A stretch of DNA of 64,000 bases from Whitmania pigra (taxonomy: Eukaryota > Annelida > Clitellata > Hirudinida > Haemopidae). The translations under genes were made by a program, and so were the position numbers. Shown piece after piece: positions 9,517 to 17,487 of the stretch. The notes under the pieces are model-generated. The model saw only the letters and a list, made by a program, of their open reading frames with translations, was not told the DNA's origin and did not search any database. Location of the stretch: NCBI GenBank assembly GCA_021613335.1, contig JAJTWR010000074.1:62001-126000 (forward strand). The letters run 5' to 3'. Numbering within the stretch: the first letter of the stretch is position 1; each line of letters starts with the position of its first letter.

Positions 9517-9634
9517 TCAGAGATGGACGAAACTGTTCGAAGCCAACCGTTCGCTCCAGTTTCTCCAGCGGATCGGGTTGCGCCGACAGAGATTCACGGC
9601 TGAAATCCCAGAAACTGGCTTGCCCCTTCACCAA
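9517..9634 (-). mobile_element. fragment of an IS5-type transposase N-terminus
   Basis: From about 9634 the minus strand reads GQASFWDFSRESLSA, then DPLEKLERTVGFEQFRPSL. This is the start typical of one IS5 group (short aromatic motif, then GDPLExLxxxVDFExFRPxL). The frame then loses similarity at the junction with the neighbouring integrase-core fragment. Confidence 0.55.
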
Positions 9635-9689
9635 TGCCCCATCCAGCTACATGGGCAATGGAGCAAAATTTCCTGTATCGGAATATATC

Positions 9690-10343
9690 TCAAGGGCAAA
9701 TGTCAAAAGCGTCAGCTGGCGTCTCAACATGCCGTACGCCTGGCCATTGCCCGGCCCGGTACAGATCCCACATGTAAAGCAAGCCGATATGGGCCAGCGC
9801 CTGGATCTGACCGCTGACGAAGCCGGCGTGAATATCCTCGCGCGTGACCAATGCCAGCTTCACGCCCTCTTCCGGCTGAAACGGCTCCGCCGGGATCTCG
9901 GTTTCGGCGGCAAAGGCAGTCACCCGCGCGGCCAGTCGCGCGGGTGCAGGCGCAAAGGCTCCAAAGCGGATCAGCCGTCGTACCGTCAAGCCCGTTTCCT
10001 CGCGGCACTCGCGGATCGCCGCTTGTTCAGGCGTCTCGCCGGCATCGACCATGCCAGCCGGAAATTCCCAGCTATACGCCCGCAACGCCGGACGAAACTG
10101 ACCGATCATGGCAAACCGGCCGTCAGGCAAAACCGGCAAGGTCACCACCCCATCCGCTTCGGCCACAATATGCCACAGATCGCTGCGCTCGCGCCCGGGA
10201 AACAGCACATCCTGCTCAACCACCTGCACCCACGGGGAAATTCTCGTTTTCCGTTCAGCTAAAATCCGGGCGGTCGCACCTTCGATCGGTCCAGGCGGCG
10301 GCAAGGGCATGGCGCTATGCATCTTTCTTTGGCAACGCAACAT
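9690..10343 (-). CDS. NUDIX hydrolase, ADP-ribose pyrophosphatase type
   Basis: A full NUDIX box runs from GMVDAGETPEQAA to IRECREETGL (about residues 95-117), with the metal-binding REECxEE-type core intact. The preceding DGRFAMIGQFRPALRAYSWE resembles ADP-sugar pyrophosphatases of the NudF type. In-frame ATGs at 10343, 10322 and 10310 could all serve as start. It is divergent from the zinc uptake operon and shares a short intergenic region containing the Zur-like palindrome. Substrate preference is inferred, not proven. Confidence 0.82.
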   Translation of the reverse strand: MLRCQRKMHSAMPLPPPGPIEGATARILAERKTRISPWVQVVEQDVLFPGRERSDLWHIVAEADGVVTLPVLPDGRFAMIGQFRPALRAYSWEFPAGMVDAGETPEQAAIRECREETGLTVRRLIRFGAFAPAPARLAARVTAFAAETEIPAEPFQPEEGVKLALVTREDIHAGFVSGQIQALAHIGLLYMWDLYRAGQWPGVRHVETPADAFDICP

Positions 10344-10420
10344 GCCCTGTCATAGCACGGCGCGCCGGCAGCGTCGCGTCTTTCAGAGACTCTTTTCATC
10401 CGCTGATTCATGATATATAT

Positions 10421-10433
10421 GTTATAGTATAAC
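10421..10433. promoter_or_regulatory. Zur-box-like palindrome of the zinc uptake operon
   Basis: GTTATAGTATAAC is a perfect palindrome around a central G, and the match extends imperfectly outward on both sides. It resembles Zur sites of proteobacteria and lies 18 bp before the first small ORF of the operon, in the gap shared with the divergent NUDIX gene. Repression under zinc sufficiency is the natural prediction; a zur gene is not in the window. Confidence 0.65.
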
Positions 10434-10451
10434 GTTTTTTGGACGATTGGT

Positions 10452-10619
10452 ATGCTGATTGGCACGCTATCTTCTGGTCTCTTGTCGCGTCCGGCTCTTG
10501 CAAGGCTGCGGCAGCCAGCTCCGTTGCTCGCCTGGAGCGCTGCCACCCGCCTGCTGGCGGCGGCGGCGTGCTTGGCGCCATTGTGGCTAGCGGTCGCCTG
10601 GGGGCTGAGCGCGCCATGA
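10452..10619 (+). CDS. 55-residue small membrane protein leading the zinc operon (hypothetical)
   Basis: An ATG at 10452 opens 55 residues ending in LAVAWGLSAP. The stop overlaps the ATG of the ATPase gene in an ATGA at 10616-10619, the classic arrangement for translational coupling. The first 30 residues hold several Arg and Pro. Residues 33-53 form one hydrophobic helix rich in Leu, Ala and Trp. No strong Shine-Dalgarno is visible before it. It is the first open frame after the Zur-like palindrome. Function is unknown: it could be a leader, a small transporter accessory, or chance. Confidence 0.45.
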   Translation: MLIGTLSSGLLSRPALARLRQPAPLLAWSAATRLLAAAACLAPLWLAVAWGLSAP

Positions 10620-11377
10620 TTATCCGCCTGAGCAACCTTACGCTTGGTTACCGTCGGCGTCCGGCGGTTTGTCGTTTGAGCGGTCAGTTTGCCCCAGGAT
10701 CGCTGACCGCGCTGGTCGGTCCCAACGGCGCGGGAAAATCGACCCTGCTTAAAGGCATCATGGGGTTGATCGAACCGTTGGATGGCAGGATCGAATTGGG
10801 CGATGCGACGCGCTCCAACCGGCAATTGACCCGGCGCATTGCCTATCTGCCGCAACAATCGGCCCTGGATGTCGATTTTCCCATCACGGTGCTGGATGCG
10901 GTCATGCTCGGTCTGTGGCTCCGGTTTGGCGCTTTCAAAGCCATCGGCGACACAGGCCAGGCCCAAGCGGAATCGGCGCTGGCGTCGGTTGGGCTTGCTG
11001 GCTTTGAAAAACGGCTTTTCAGCGATTTGTCGGTTGGACAACGCCAGCGGGTTTTGTTCGCCCGGGTATTGCTGGCCGATCATCCGGTTATTTTGCTGGA
11101 TGAACCTTTTGCCGCCCTGGATGTCCGCACCGTCGCCGATTTGTTGAAAATCGTGCGGCAATGGCATAGCGAAGGGCGAACCGTTCTGGCCGCGCTGCAC
11201 GATTTGGAGCAAGTGCGCGATCATTTTCCGCAAACGCTGCTCATCGCCCGCGATCCGATCGCCTGGGGGGCAACCGGCGAGACGCTGACCCGCGATAATC
11301 TGCGGCAGGCTCGCGCCATGGCGGAAGCCTGGGACGATCAGGCCGGTTTGTGCCGGCGGGAGCCGGCTCATGCATGA
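10616..11377 (+). CDS. znuC: zinc ABC transporter ATP-binding protein
   Basis: Cytoplasmic ATPase of a metal-uptake ABC transporter, 253 residues from ATG 10616. Walker A GPNGAGKST is near residue 34, then the Q-loop AYLPQQSALD typical of Mn/Zn importers. The signature LSVGQRQRV is near 140 and Walker B VILLDEPFAALD near 158. A TTG at 10439 would add 59 residues with no homology and is rejected. It overlaps the small ORF upstream by 4 nt and the permease downstream by 8 nt, so the genes are co-translated. Zinc specificity rests on the Zur-like site and the His-rich binding protein. Confidence 0.87.
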   Translation: MIIRLSNLTLGYRRRPAVCRLSGQFAPGSLTALVGPNGAGKSTLLKGIMGLIEPLDGRIELGDATRSNRQLTRRIAYLPQQSALDVDFPITVLDAVMLGLWLRFGAFKAIGDTGQAQAESALASVGLAGFEKRLFSDLSVGQRQRVLFARVLLADHPVILLDEPFAALDVRTVADLLKIVRQWHSEGRTVLAALHDLEQVRDHFPQTLLIARDPIAWGATGETLTRDNLRQARAMAEAWDDQAGLCRREPAHA

Positions 11378-12236
11378 GTTGCTGATCGCGCCCTTCACCG
11401 ATTTCGCTTTCATGCGCCGGGCGCTGGTCGGCTGTCTGGCCTTGGCCATCGGCTGCGGGCCGGTCGGGGTGTTCCTGGTTCTACGGCGCATGAGCCTGGT
11501 TGGCGATGCCATGAGCCATGCGGTGCTGCCAGGAGCGGCGGTTGGCTTTCTGGTCGGCGGGCTGTCGCTGCCGGCGATGGGTTTGGGCGGTTTCGCCGCC
11601 GGGTTGGCGGTGGCGCTCCTCTCCGGGTTGGTCGCTCGGCTGACGCCGCAAAAAGAAGATGCCAGCTTTGCCGCCTTTTATCTGATCTCGCTGGCGCTCG
11701 GCGTGCTGATCGTGTCGTTGCGCGGCAGCAATGTCGATTTGATGCATGTGCTGTTTGGCACCATCCTGGCCATCGACGATGCGGCGCTGCTGCTGCTGGC
11801 AGTCATCGCCAGCTTGACTCTGCTGTCATTTGCCGCGCTCTACCGGCCCTTGGTCGCGGAATGCTTCGACCCCGGTTCGCTGCGGGTACAAAGCGGCTGG
11901 GGCGGGCCGGTGCATCTGTCGTTCATCACCTTGGTGGTGATCAATCTGGTTGCCGGGTTCCAGGCCCTTGGCACTTTGATGGCCGTGGGGCTGATGATGC
12001 TGCCGGCAGCCTCGGCGCGCTTTTGGGCCGAATCGGTCCCGGGGCTGATCGCGGTTGCCATGGGGCTGGCCTTTGCCGCCGGCTATGGCGGCCTGGCGCT
12101 GTCTTTTCATGCCGATCTGCCGTCAGGCCCGTCGATCGTGTTGGTCGCCGGGTTGTTTTATCTGTTTTCCTTGTTTCTGGGAAGCAACCAGGGCGTTGTA
12201 CGCCGCTGGTTGCGCCCGCGTCATCTGGAGGTTTGA
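11370..12236 (+). CDS. znuB: zinc ABC transporter permease
   Basis: ABC-3 family integral membrane subunit, 288 residues with about eight hydrophobic segments. The family motif FLVLRRMSLVGDAMSHAVLPG near residues 32-52 contacts the ATPase. VAGFQALGTLMAVGLMMLPAA is the conserved late segment. Its start overlaps the end of znuC and znuA begins 3 nt after its stop, so the three genes form a tight operon. Confidence 0.9.
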   Translation: MHELLIAPFTDFAFMRRALVGCLALAIGCGPVGVFLVLRRMSLVGDAMSHAVLPGAAVGFLVGGLSLPAMGLGGFAAGLAVALLSGLVARLTPQKEDASFAAFYLISLALGVLIVSLRGSNVDLMHVLFGTILAIDDAALLLLAVIASLTLLSFAALYRPLVAECFDPGSLRVQSGWGGPVHLSFITLVVINLVAGFQALGTLMAVGLMMLPAASARFWAESVPGLIAVAMGLAFAAGYGGLALSFHADLPSGPSIVLVAGLFYLFSLFLGSNQGVVRRWLRPRHLEV

Positions 12237-12239
12237 GAG

Positions 12240-13163
12240 ATGCGTCGTCGGTTTACTTTCGCCATTCCCCTGATCGCCCTGCTGGCCGGCTGGGCCCTGC
12301 CCTGCATGACAGCAACCGCGGCGCCGGTCAAAGTGGTTGCCAGTTTTTCCATCCTAGCCGATCTGATTGCCCAGATTGGCGGGAAAGAGGTCGCCATCAC
12401 CACCCTGGTCGGGCCAGACGGCGATGCTCATGTCTATGAACCGAAGCCAATCGACGCCCGCGCGCTTGCCGATGCCGATCTGGTGATTTTCAACGGGTTG
12501 GGGTTCGAGCCTTGGGCGCGAAAACTGGTCAAGGCCAGTGGCCATAAAGAAAAAATCGTCGAGGCCAGCGCCGGCATCGCTCCGCGAGCGATGGAAGAGG
12601 AAGATCGCGATCATGGTCATAAGCATGGCAAGGTCAAGGATCCCCATGCCTGGCAATCTTTGGCCAACGGTCGGACCTATGTCGCCAATATCGCCGCCGC
12701 CCTGGCCAAGGCAGCGCCGGACCGCGCCGGGTATTTCAACGCCAACGCCGCAGCCTACGACCAGCGACTGGCCGAGTTGGACGATTGGGTGAAGGCCGAG
12801 CTGGCCAGGATACCGCGCTCAGAACGCAAGATCATCACCTCTCATGACGCTTTTGGCTATTTTGCCCGCGCCTATGGCGTCGACATGTTGGCGCCGGTTG
12901 GCATTAGCACCGAGGCCGAAGCAAGCCCGAAAGACATTGCCCGCTTGGTTCGCCAGATGAAAGCCCAGAATGTCCGAGCGGTATTCGTTGAAAATATGAG
13001 CGATCCGCGCATGGTAACGCAAATCGCCCGCGATGCCGACGGCGTTGTCGGCGGCACTTTGTATGCCGATGCCCTGTCAAGCGCCAATGGTCCGGCGCCC
13101 ACCTACGAGGCGATGTTCCGCCACAATGTCGGCATGTTGCTGGCCGCCTGGAAACGACATTAA
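12240..13163 (+). CDS. znuA: zinc ABC transporter substrate-binding protein
   Basis: Cluster A-I metal-binding protein, 307 residues, with a Sec signal ending near ATAAP. Metal-ligand positions are visible: the His of DAHVYEPKP (near 63), the His of DPHAW (near 136) and the His of SHDAFGYF (near 200). Between the first two lies a short charged loop, DRDHGHKHGK, the His-rich loop seen in zinc rather than manganese binders. AGATG overlaps the end of the permease region. It is followed at once by a long hairpin. Confidence 0.9.
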   Translation: MRRRFTFAIPLIALLAGWALPCMTATAAPVKVVASFSILADLIAQIGGKEVAITTLVGPDGDAHVYEPKPIDARALADADLVIFNGLGFEPWARKLVKASGHKEKIVEASAGIAPRAMEEEDRDHGHKHGKVKDPHAWQSLANGRTYVANIAAALAKAAPDRAGYFNANAAAYDQRLAELDDWVKAELARIPRSERKIITSHDAFGYFARAYGVDMLAPVGISTEAEASPKDIARLVRQMKAQNVRAVFVENMSDPRMVTQIARDADGVVGGTLYADALSSANGPAPTYEAMFRHNVGMLLAAWKRH

Positions 13164-13168
13164 GGCGC

Positions 13169-13204
13169 GTTGCGCGACAGAGGATTCCTCCGATGTCGCG
13201 CAAC
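13169..13204. terminator. hairpin between znuA and the convergent CHAP gene
   Basis: A perfect 11-bp stem (GTTGCGCGACA at 13169-13179 and TGTCGCGCAAC at 13194-13204) carries a smaller GAGG/CCTC stem inside its loop. It sits between two convergent stop codons and has no long T tract on either side, so it may end or protect both transcripts. Confidence 0.6.
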
Positions 13205-13214
13205 TTGCCCTGGC

Positions 13215-13796
13215 TTAGCGGATCTCCGCTTGCCGCCGGGCTTCTCGTATCGCGGTTCGGTTATAAATAAAGCCATGGGCAGGATAAGGCGAGCCGAACT
13301 CTCCCTTGGTATTCCACAAGCGCACCATCGACCAGTCATTGTTCGCCGAGACATCCATGACCGGTTGGCGTTCATGAACGACGCCGCGGGTATCGCCGTC
13401 ATGACCCCAATTAGCGTGAGTTACCAGAATGATACGCGGATTATCTTGAATCTGATGCACCACCGCTACATGGCCATAGCGTAACCTGGCCATCTTAGGC
13501 AACACCAACACCGCGCCAACCTCGGGCCGCGCGCCGCGATCGTAGCGACCAGCCGCTTGCGGCCACCAGCTCCAGGCATCGCCATATAATTCAATCCCCG
13601 ATACCGTCCGGGCAAAAGGCGCGCATTGCTGGAATTTGTCGGTTTCAGGATAGGGGCGCAAAACCGCCGCCGACAGACTCTCCTTGGAATGCGGTTGCGG
13701 TTGTCTGGAGGATTGGGGCGCTGGCGGCGATGTCGTGCACGCCGCGAGAACGCACAGACCAGCGCTGACCGCCACCCGTCGCAACCGCTGCCTCAT
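13215..13796 (-). CDS. CHAP-domain lipoprotein
   Basis: Putative cell-envelope amidase/endopeptidase of the NlpC/P60-related CHAP fold, about 193 residues. A lipobox VLAAC follows a short basic hydrophobic leader, so the mature protein should be lipid-anchored. The CHAP catalytic Cys is in QQCAPFAR and the His in YGHVAVV, with YGDAWSWWPQA between them as in other CHAP proteins. The ATG at 13796 is chosen because GGGGAAGGAAG lies just upstream; a TTG seven codons earlier is less likely. The exact bond cut is unknown. Confidence 0.82.
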   Translation of the reverse strand: MRQRLRRVAVSAGLCVLAACTTSPPAPQSSRQPQPHSKESLSAAVLRPYPETDKFQQCAPFARTVSGIELYGDAWSWWPQAAGRYDRGARPEVGAVLVLPKMARLRYGHVAVVHQIQDNPRIILVTHANWGHDGDTRGVVHERQPVMDVSANNDWSMVRLWNTKGEFGSPYPAHGFIYNRTAIREARRQAEIR

Positions 13797-13903
13797 TCGC
13801 TTCCTTCCCCTGCGCAATACGTGAAGATTGTTCTATACTGCCATAAAATATCAAAGAAATTTCTGTTTTGTGCAATCTGGGCAAAAAAACTCTCCCGAGC
13901 AGT

Positions 13904-15154
13904 CTAATTCCGAGACGCGCCTTGCTCGGATACAGACATCGAGCAAATGTCGGAACCTGCAAGACCCCGAGCATATGCCAGACAAGCGGCGGCGTCCGGG
14001 ATCTGGCCGGCGGCATCCCACCATTCCTGCAAACAGGCCAGCAGTCGACCGAGCGGCGGACCGGGCGCCACTCCCAAAGCGATCAAATCTCCCCCGCTCA
14101 CCGGCAAAGCCAGCGGACGCCAGGCTTGGATGCCAGCAAGCAGCCCGGCGGCGCCGGCAAAGCCTTTCGCCCCGGCAAGCCGAACGCCATCGCTGACCGC
14201 AACCGCGCCATATCGCCGCAAGGCTGGCCAGGGTCTGACAGCGATGTCATCGATACGATCCGCTACCGTCAGCACGGACTGCAGGACAATCCGCTCGGCT
14301 TTTGACAATCGCAAGCGATCGGCGAGCCGCGTTGCCGCCGGGATATCGGGCAACAACCCTGCCAGGCGCAGCAATATCCCGGCTTCGGCGGGCAGCCGGG
14401 TCAGCGGACCAAGCCAATCGCTCCGGTCACCTGCAACCGGGCAGGCTTCGGGCAATAGACGGGACAGGATACCGGCATCGACCATCGCTCGCAGACTGAC
14501 CAGCGGATCGGGCGCTGCCAGCAACCGGCGCAATTCCGCCCATACCCGCTCAGCCGAAAGCCTCGTCAAGTCAAAGGCAAGATCGGCGCAAGCCGCCAGC
14601 GCCTCGCCATCGACCGGCCCGCTGCCATACCAGGCATGAAAGCGGAAAAAGCGCAGCAGGCGCAGGCGATCCTCGCGGATGCGCTGTACGGCATCGCCGA
14701 TGAAGCGAACATGACCGGCGCGTAAATCGGCCAACCCGCCGACCGGATCGAAGATCGCGCCATCGCCATCGGCATAAAGGGCGTTGATGGTCAGATCGCG
14801 CCGCAAGGCATCCTCGCGCCAGTCTTCGGTAAAGGCGACTGTGGCATGGCGACCGTTGGTTACGACATCGCGGCGCAAAGTGGTGATCTCGAAGCGACGG
14901 CGGTCGATGACCGCCGTTACCGTTCCGTGAGCCATGCCGGTTGGCGCAGTCGCGATCCCGGCGCGGGCAAGCAGCGTCATCGTCTGTTCCGGTCGCCAGG
15001 GGGTGGCCAGATCGATATCCTTGACCTGCCGGCCCAACAGCGTATCGCGAACCGCCCCGCCAACGAAACGCCCGCGCCCGCGCAAAGCGGCGATCAACCG
15101 GCGGCATGGCGGCCAGCCAATCCAACCGTCAGCCGGCACGCGGTCGAGAATCAC
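13904..15154 (-). CDS. cca: CCA tRNA nucleotidyltransferase / poly(A) polymerase family
   Basis: Class II nucleotidyltransferase, 416 residues, adding CCA to tRNA 3' ends. The catalytic motif GGAVRDTLLGRQVKDIDLA near residues 32-50 holds the metal-binding Asp pair. RRFEITTLRRD and RREDALRRDLTINALY-type blocks follow, then RIREDRLRLLRFFRFHA. The C-terminal half matches the helical neck/body of short alphaproteobacterial CCA enzymes. A NUDIX gene starts 28 bp upstream in the same direction, an arrangement common in this class. Confidence 0.9.
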   Translation of the reverse strand: MILDRVPADGWIGWPPCRRLIAALRGRGRFVGGAVRDTLLGRQVKDIDLATPWRPEQTMTLLARAGIATAPTGMAHGTVTAVIDRRRFEITTLRRDVVTNGRHATVAFTEDWREDALRRDLTINALYADGDGAIFDPVGGLADLRAGHVRFIGDAVQRIREDRLRLLRFFRFHAWYGSGPVDGEALAACADLAFDLTRLSAERVWAELRRLLAAPDPLVSLRAMVDAGILSRLLPEACPVAGDRSDWLGPLTRLPAEAGILLRLAGLLPDIPAATRLADRLRLSKAERIVLQSVLTVADRIDDIAVRPWPALRRYGAVAVSDGVRLAGAKGFAGAAGLLAGIQAWRPLALPVSGGDLIALGVAPGPPLGRLLACLQEWWDAAGQIPDAAACLAYARGLAGSDICSMSVSEQGASRN

Positions 15155-15182
15155 GGTGTCAGAGGCGTTTTTGCCAATCTGG

Positions 15183-15848
15183 TCATTTTGCGGTCAGAAC
15201 CTGCGCTAGATTAACCAGCATGGCGGCCGTCGCCCCCCAAATATAACGATCCGCGAAAGGCAAAGCATAATAAATACGCTTTTGTCCGCGCACCACCCGG
15301 CTATGCCGTTCATGATTGGCGCCATCCAGGATGAAACTCAAGGGAACCTCGAAAGCTTCGGCGACCTCGAAACGATCGAGCGCCAGGTCGAAGGGCGGGC
15401 GCACCAACCCGACCACGGGCGTCACCTCATAGCCGGTAACGGTACGATACAGATCCAGCCGTCCAACCAGCTCCACGCGATCGGCGCCCAAGCCGATTTC
15501 CTCCAGACTCTCGCGCAAGGCAGCGGCCTCGGGATGCAGATCCTCCGGTTCGATCCGACCGCCCGGAAATGAGATCTGACCGGCATGATCGTGCAAATGA
15601 TCGGTGCGCCTGGTCAGCAATACGGTCAGCTCGTCCGGCCGTTCGACGATCGGGACGAGCACCGCCGCCGGCCGCGCGGGCGCTTGCTCCGGTTGAGCGC
15701 CGGGCAACAACTCATGATCGCCGCGCAAGCGACGTTGCGTTGGCGCGATACGCTGGATTTGCTGCCGCACTCTTTCGAGCGAAAGGTGATGTGGCCCCCG
15801 TCGGTTGCCGGCACTCATGCCAGCAAAAAGAATCTGCCCTTGCTCCAT
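15183..15848 (-). CDS. CoA pyrophosphatase-like NUDIX hydrolase
   Basis: NudL/YeaB-type protein. The NUDIX box GGRIEPEDLHPEAAALRESL continues to EEIGLG; the upstream LLTRRTDHLHDHAGQISFPG is the UPF0035 motif that marks CoA pyrophosphatases. Residue 1 is placed at 15848 because GGAG precedes it; a second ATG lies ten codons in. Its start overlaps the end of the DUF1285 gene by about 34 nt, so DUF1285, NUDIX and cca form one minus-strand operon. Confidence 0.87.
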   Translation of the reverse strand: MEQGQILFAGMSAGNRRGPHHLSLERVRQQIQRIAPTQRRLRGDHELLPGAQPEQAPARPAAVLVPIVERPDELTVLLTRRTDHLHDHAGQISFPGGRIEPEDLHPEAAALRESLEEIGLGADRVELVGRLDLYRTVTGYEVTPVVGLVRPPFDLALDRFEVAEAFEVPLSFILDGANHERHSRVVRGQKRIYYALPFADRYIWGATAAMLVNLAQVLTAK

Positions 15849-16432
15849 ACTCCATACTCCGCCATCTCGTCTTCCATCGTTTCGCCGCTGGCATCGGGGC
15901 TGGCATCGGGGCTGGCATCGGGGCTGGCATCGGGGCTGGCATCGGGGCGTACTGGCCTGGGCTCGGCCAATTCGGCCAACTCATAGTAAACCGGCCGGGC
16001 GATGCGGGCGGCAAGGCCGGCTCTCACCTCGATATAGGGCCTAGGTTCCCCGGTTTCAGGAGCGATATCGACCCAAATCGGATGCTCTGGACCGGCCGTC
16101 ACCCATTCATCCAGGTTGGTACGGAAGCTCAGAACCCGCTCGCGCCCCATTCCAGCGACCGTCACTGCCACCGCTACGAATGGAACATCCGCCACCACGA
16201 TACGCCCCTGTTCGACGGGCGTCACCAACCAATATTCATCCCCGACCCGGCGCAGGATCGAGGCAAACAATTTGACCAGCGCCGGTCGCCCGATTGGCGA
16301 ATTGCAATAATACCAGGTACCGTGGCGATCGATTTCGATCTCGAAATCGCCGCAAAGCGGCGCATGCTGAAAGACGCCGTCGGTCGTGACGATCGATGCT
16401 TGACCGTGGAGTCCGGATGAGGTTTGGCTCAT
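15815..16432 (-). CDS. DUF1285 protein with a PDAS repeat tail
   Basis: Conserved alphaproteobacterial protein of unknown function, about 205 residues. The DUF1285 core is recognised from DRHGTWYYCNSPIGRPALVK, FASILRR, and a late HPIWVD. The start at 16432 has a GAGGG 8 nt upstream; an ATG eight codons earlier is possible. After the core, residues about 163-182 are five tandem copies of a four-residue unit (Asp-Ala-Ser-Pro), encoded by a 12-bp minisatellite. The tail is probably a flexible acidic linker whose length varies between strains. Confidence 0.83.
   Translation of the reverse strand: MSQTSSGLHGQASIVTTDGVFQHAPLCGDFEIEIDRHGTWYYCNSPIGRPALVKLFASILRRVGDEYWLVTPVEQGRIVVADVPFVAVAVTVAGMGRERVLSFRTNLDEWVTAGPEHPIWVDIAPETGEPRPYIEVRAGLAARIARPVYYELAELAEPRPVRPDASPDASPDASPDASPDASGETMEDEMAEYGVWSKGRFFLLA
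15888..15947. repeat. 12-bp tandem repeat, five perfect copies
   Basis: The unit CTGGCATCGGGG occurs five times in exact tandem. It lies inside the DUF1285 gene in frame, so copy-number change adds or removes four residues without breaking the protein. Confidence 0.95.
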
Positions 16433-16479
16433 GCTGTCGCCCTCGAATGGCTTCATTGCCGGAAAGAACAGGATATATC

Positions 16480-17487
16480 ATGGATGAGGCCCAGATCGAC
16501 AAACGCGCAGCCGCCCGGCTGATCGCGGAAATCGATGCCGTCGCCGCGACCCTGACCGCGGCGCACCGGGCGATCGGCGAGATCATTCTTGGCCAGGATA
16601 GCGTCATCGACCAAAGCCTCGCCACCATTTTAGCTGGCGGCCATGCGCTTCTGGTCGGTATGCCGGGGCTGGGGAAAACCCGGCTGGCGGAAACCTTGGG
16701 CACGGTGCTGGGGTTGGATAATCGCCGCATCCAGTTCACCCCCGACTTGATGCCCGCCGACATTCTAGGCTCAGAAGTTCTGGAAGAGAGCGAGAATGGC
16801 CGACGTTCCTTTCGTTTCCTGCCGGGCCCGGTCTTTTGCCAATTATTGATGGCCGATGAAATCAACCGCGCCAGTCCGCGCACCCAATCGGCCTTGCTGC
16901 AAGCGATGCAAGAGCGCAAAATCGCCATCGCCGGCCATAATCATGCCTTGCCGGCCCCCTTTCATGTACTGGCCACGCAAAATCCCATCGAACAAGAAGG
17001 CACCTATCCGCTTCCCGAAGCGCAGCTCGACCGTTTTTTGATGCACATCGACATCGATTACCCGGATCGCGATGCCGAGCGGCGCATGTTGCTGGCCACC
17101 ACCGGCGCCGCCGATATCCAAGCTCAACCGGTCATGAATGCTGCTAGCCTGCAAACAGCGCAATCCTTGGTGCGACGCCTGCCGGTTGGCGAGCGGGTGG
17201 TGGAGGCGGTTTTGACCTTGGTGCGCTCCGGGCGCCCCGAAGATAGCCCGCTGGACGCGGTTCGCCGCCATATTGCCTGGGGACCTGGCCCGCGCGCCTC
17301 GCAGGCGCTGATGCTGGCTATCCGGGCCAAAGCGCTGCTCGACGGCCGTCTGGCGCCATCGCTCGACGATGTCGCCGCCCTAGCGGCGCCGATCCTGCGG
17401 CACCGGATGGCGCTCAATTTCGCCGCTCGCGCCGAGGGTATTGGCATGAGCGATATCGTCGATCGATTGATCGCCCGGATCGCCTGA
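16480..17487 (+). CDS. MoxR-family AAA+ ATPase
   Basis: MoxR ATPase of about 335 residues. Walker A GMPGLGKT is at residues 60-67 and Walker B LLMADEINRASP near 123. FTPDLMPADILGSEV and ATQNPIEQEGTYPLPEAQLDRF are the MoxR signatures, including sensor 1. The ATG at 16480 follows AGGA about 10 nt upstream. It heads a four-gene operon with DUF58, DUF4159 and a large membrane protein. MoxR proteins act as chaperone-like remodellers for partner VWA-type proteins, which the DUF58 neighbour fits. Confidence 0.93.
   Translation: MDEAQIDKRAAARLIAEIDAVAATLTAAHRAIGEIILGQDSVIDQSLATILAGGHALLVGMPGLGKTRLAETLGTVLGLDNRRIQFTPDLMPADILGSEVLEESENGRRSFRFLPGPVFCQLLMADEINRASPRTQSALLQAMQERKIAIAGHNHALPAPFHVLATQNPIEQEGTYPLPEAQLDRFLMHIDIDYPDRDAERRMLLATTGAADIQAQPVMNAASLQTAQSLVRRLPVGERVVEAVLTLVRSGRPEDSPLDAVRRHIAWGPGPRASQALMLAIRAKALLDGRLAPSLDDVAALAAPILRHRMALNFAARAEGIGMSDIVDRLIARIA

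Noticed and set aside
10439..10616. TTG start adding 59 residues to znuC
   Set aside because: The extension has no ABC homology, while ATG 10616 overlaps the previous stop in ATGA.
15888..15947. CRISPR-like repeats
   Set aside because: The units are directly adjacent without spacers and lie in frame in a coding gene.
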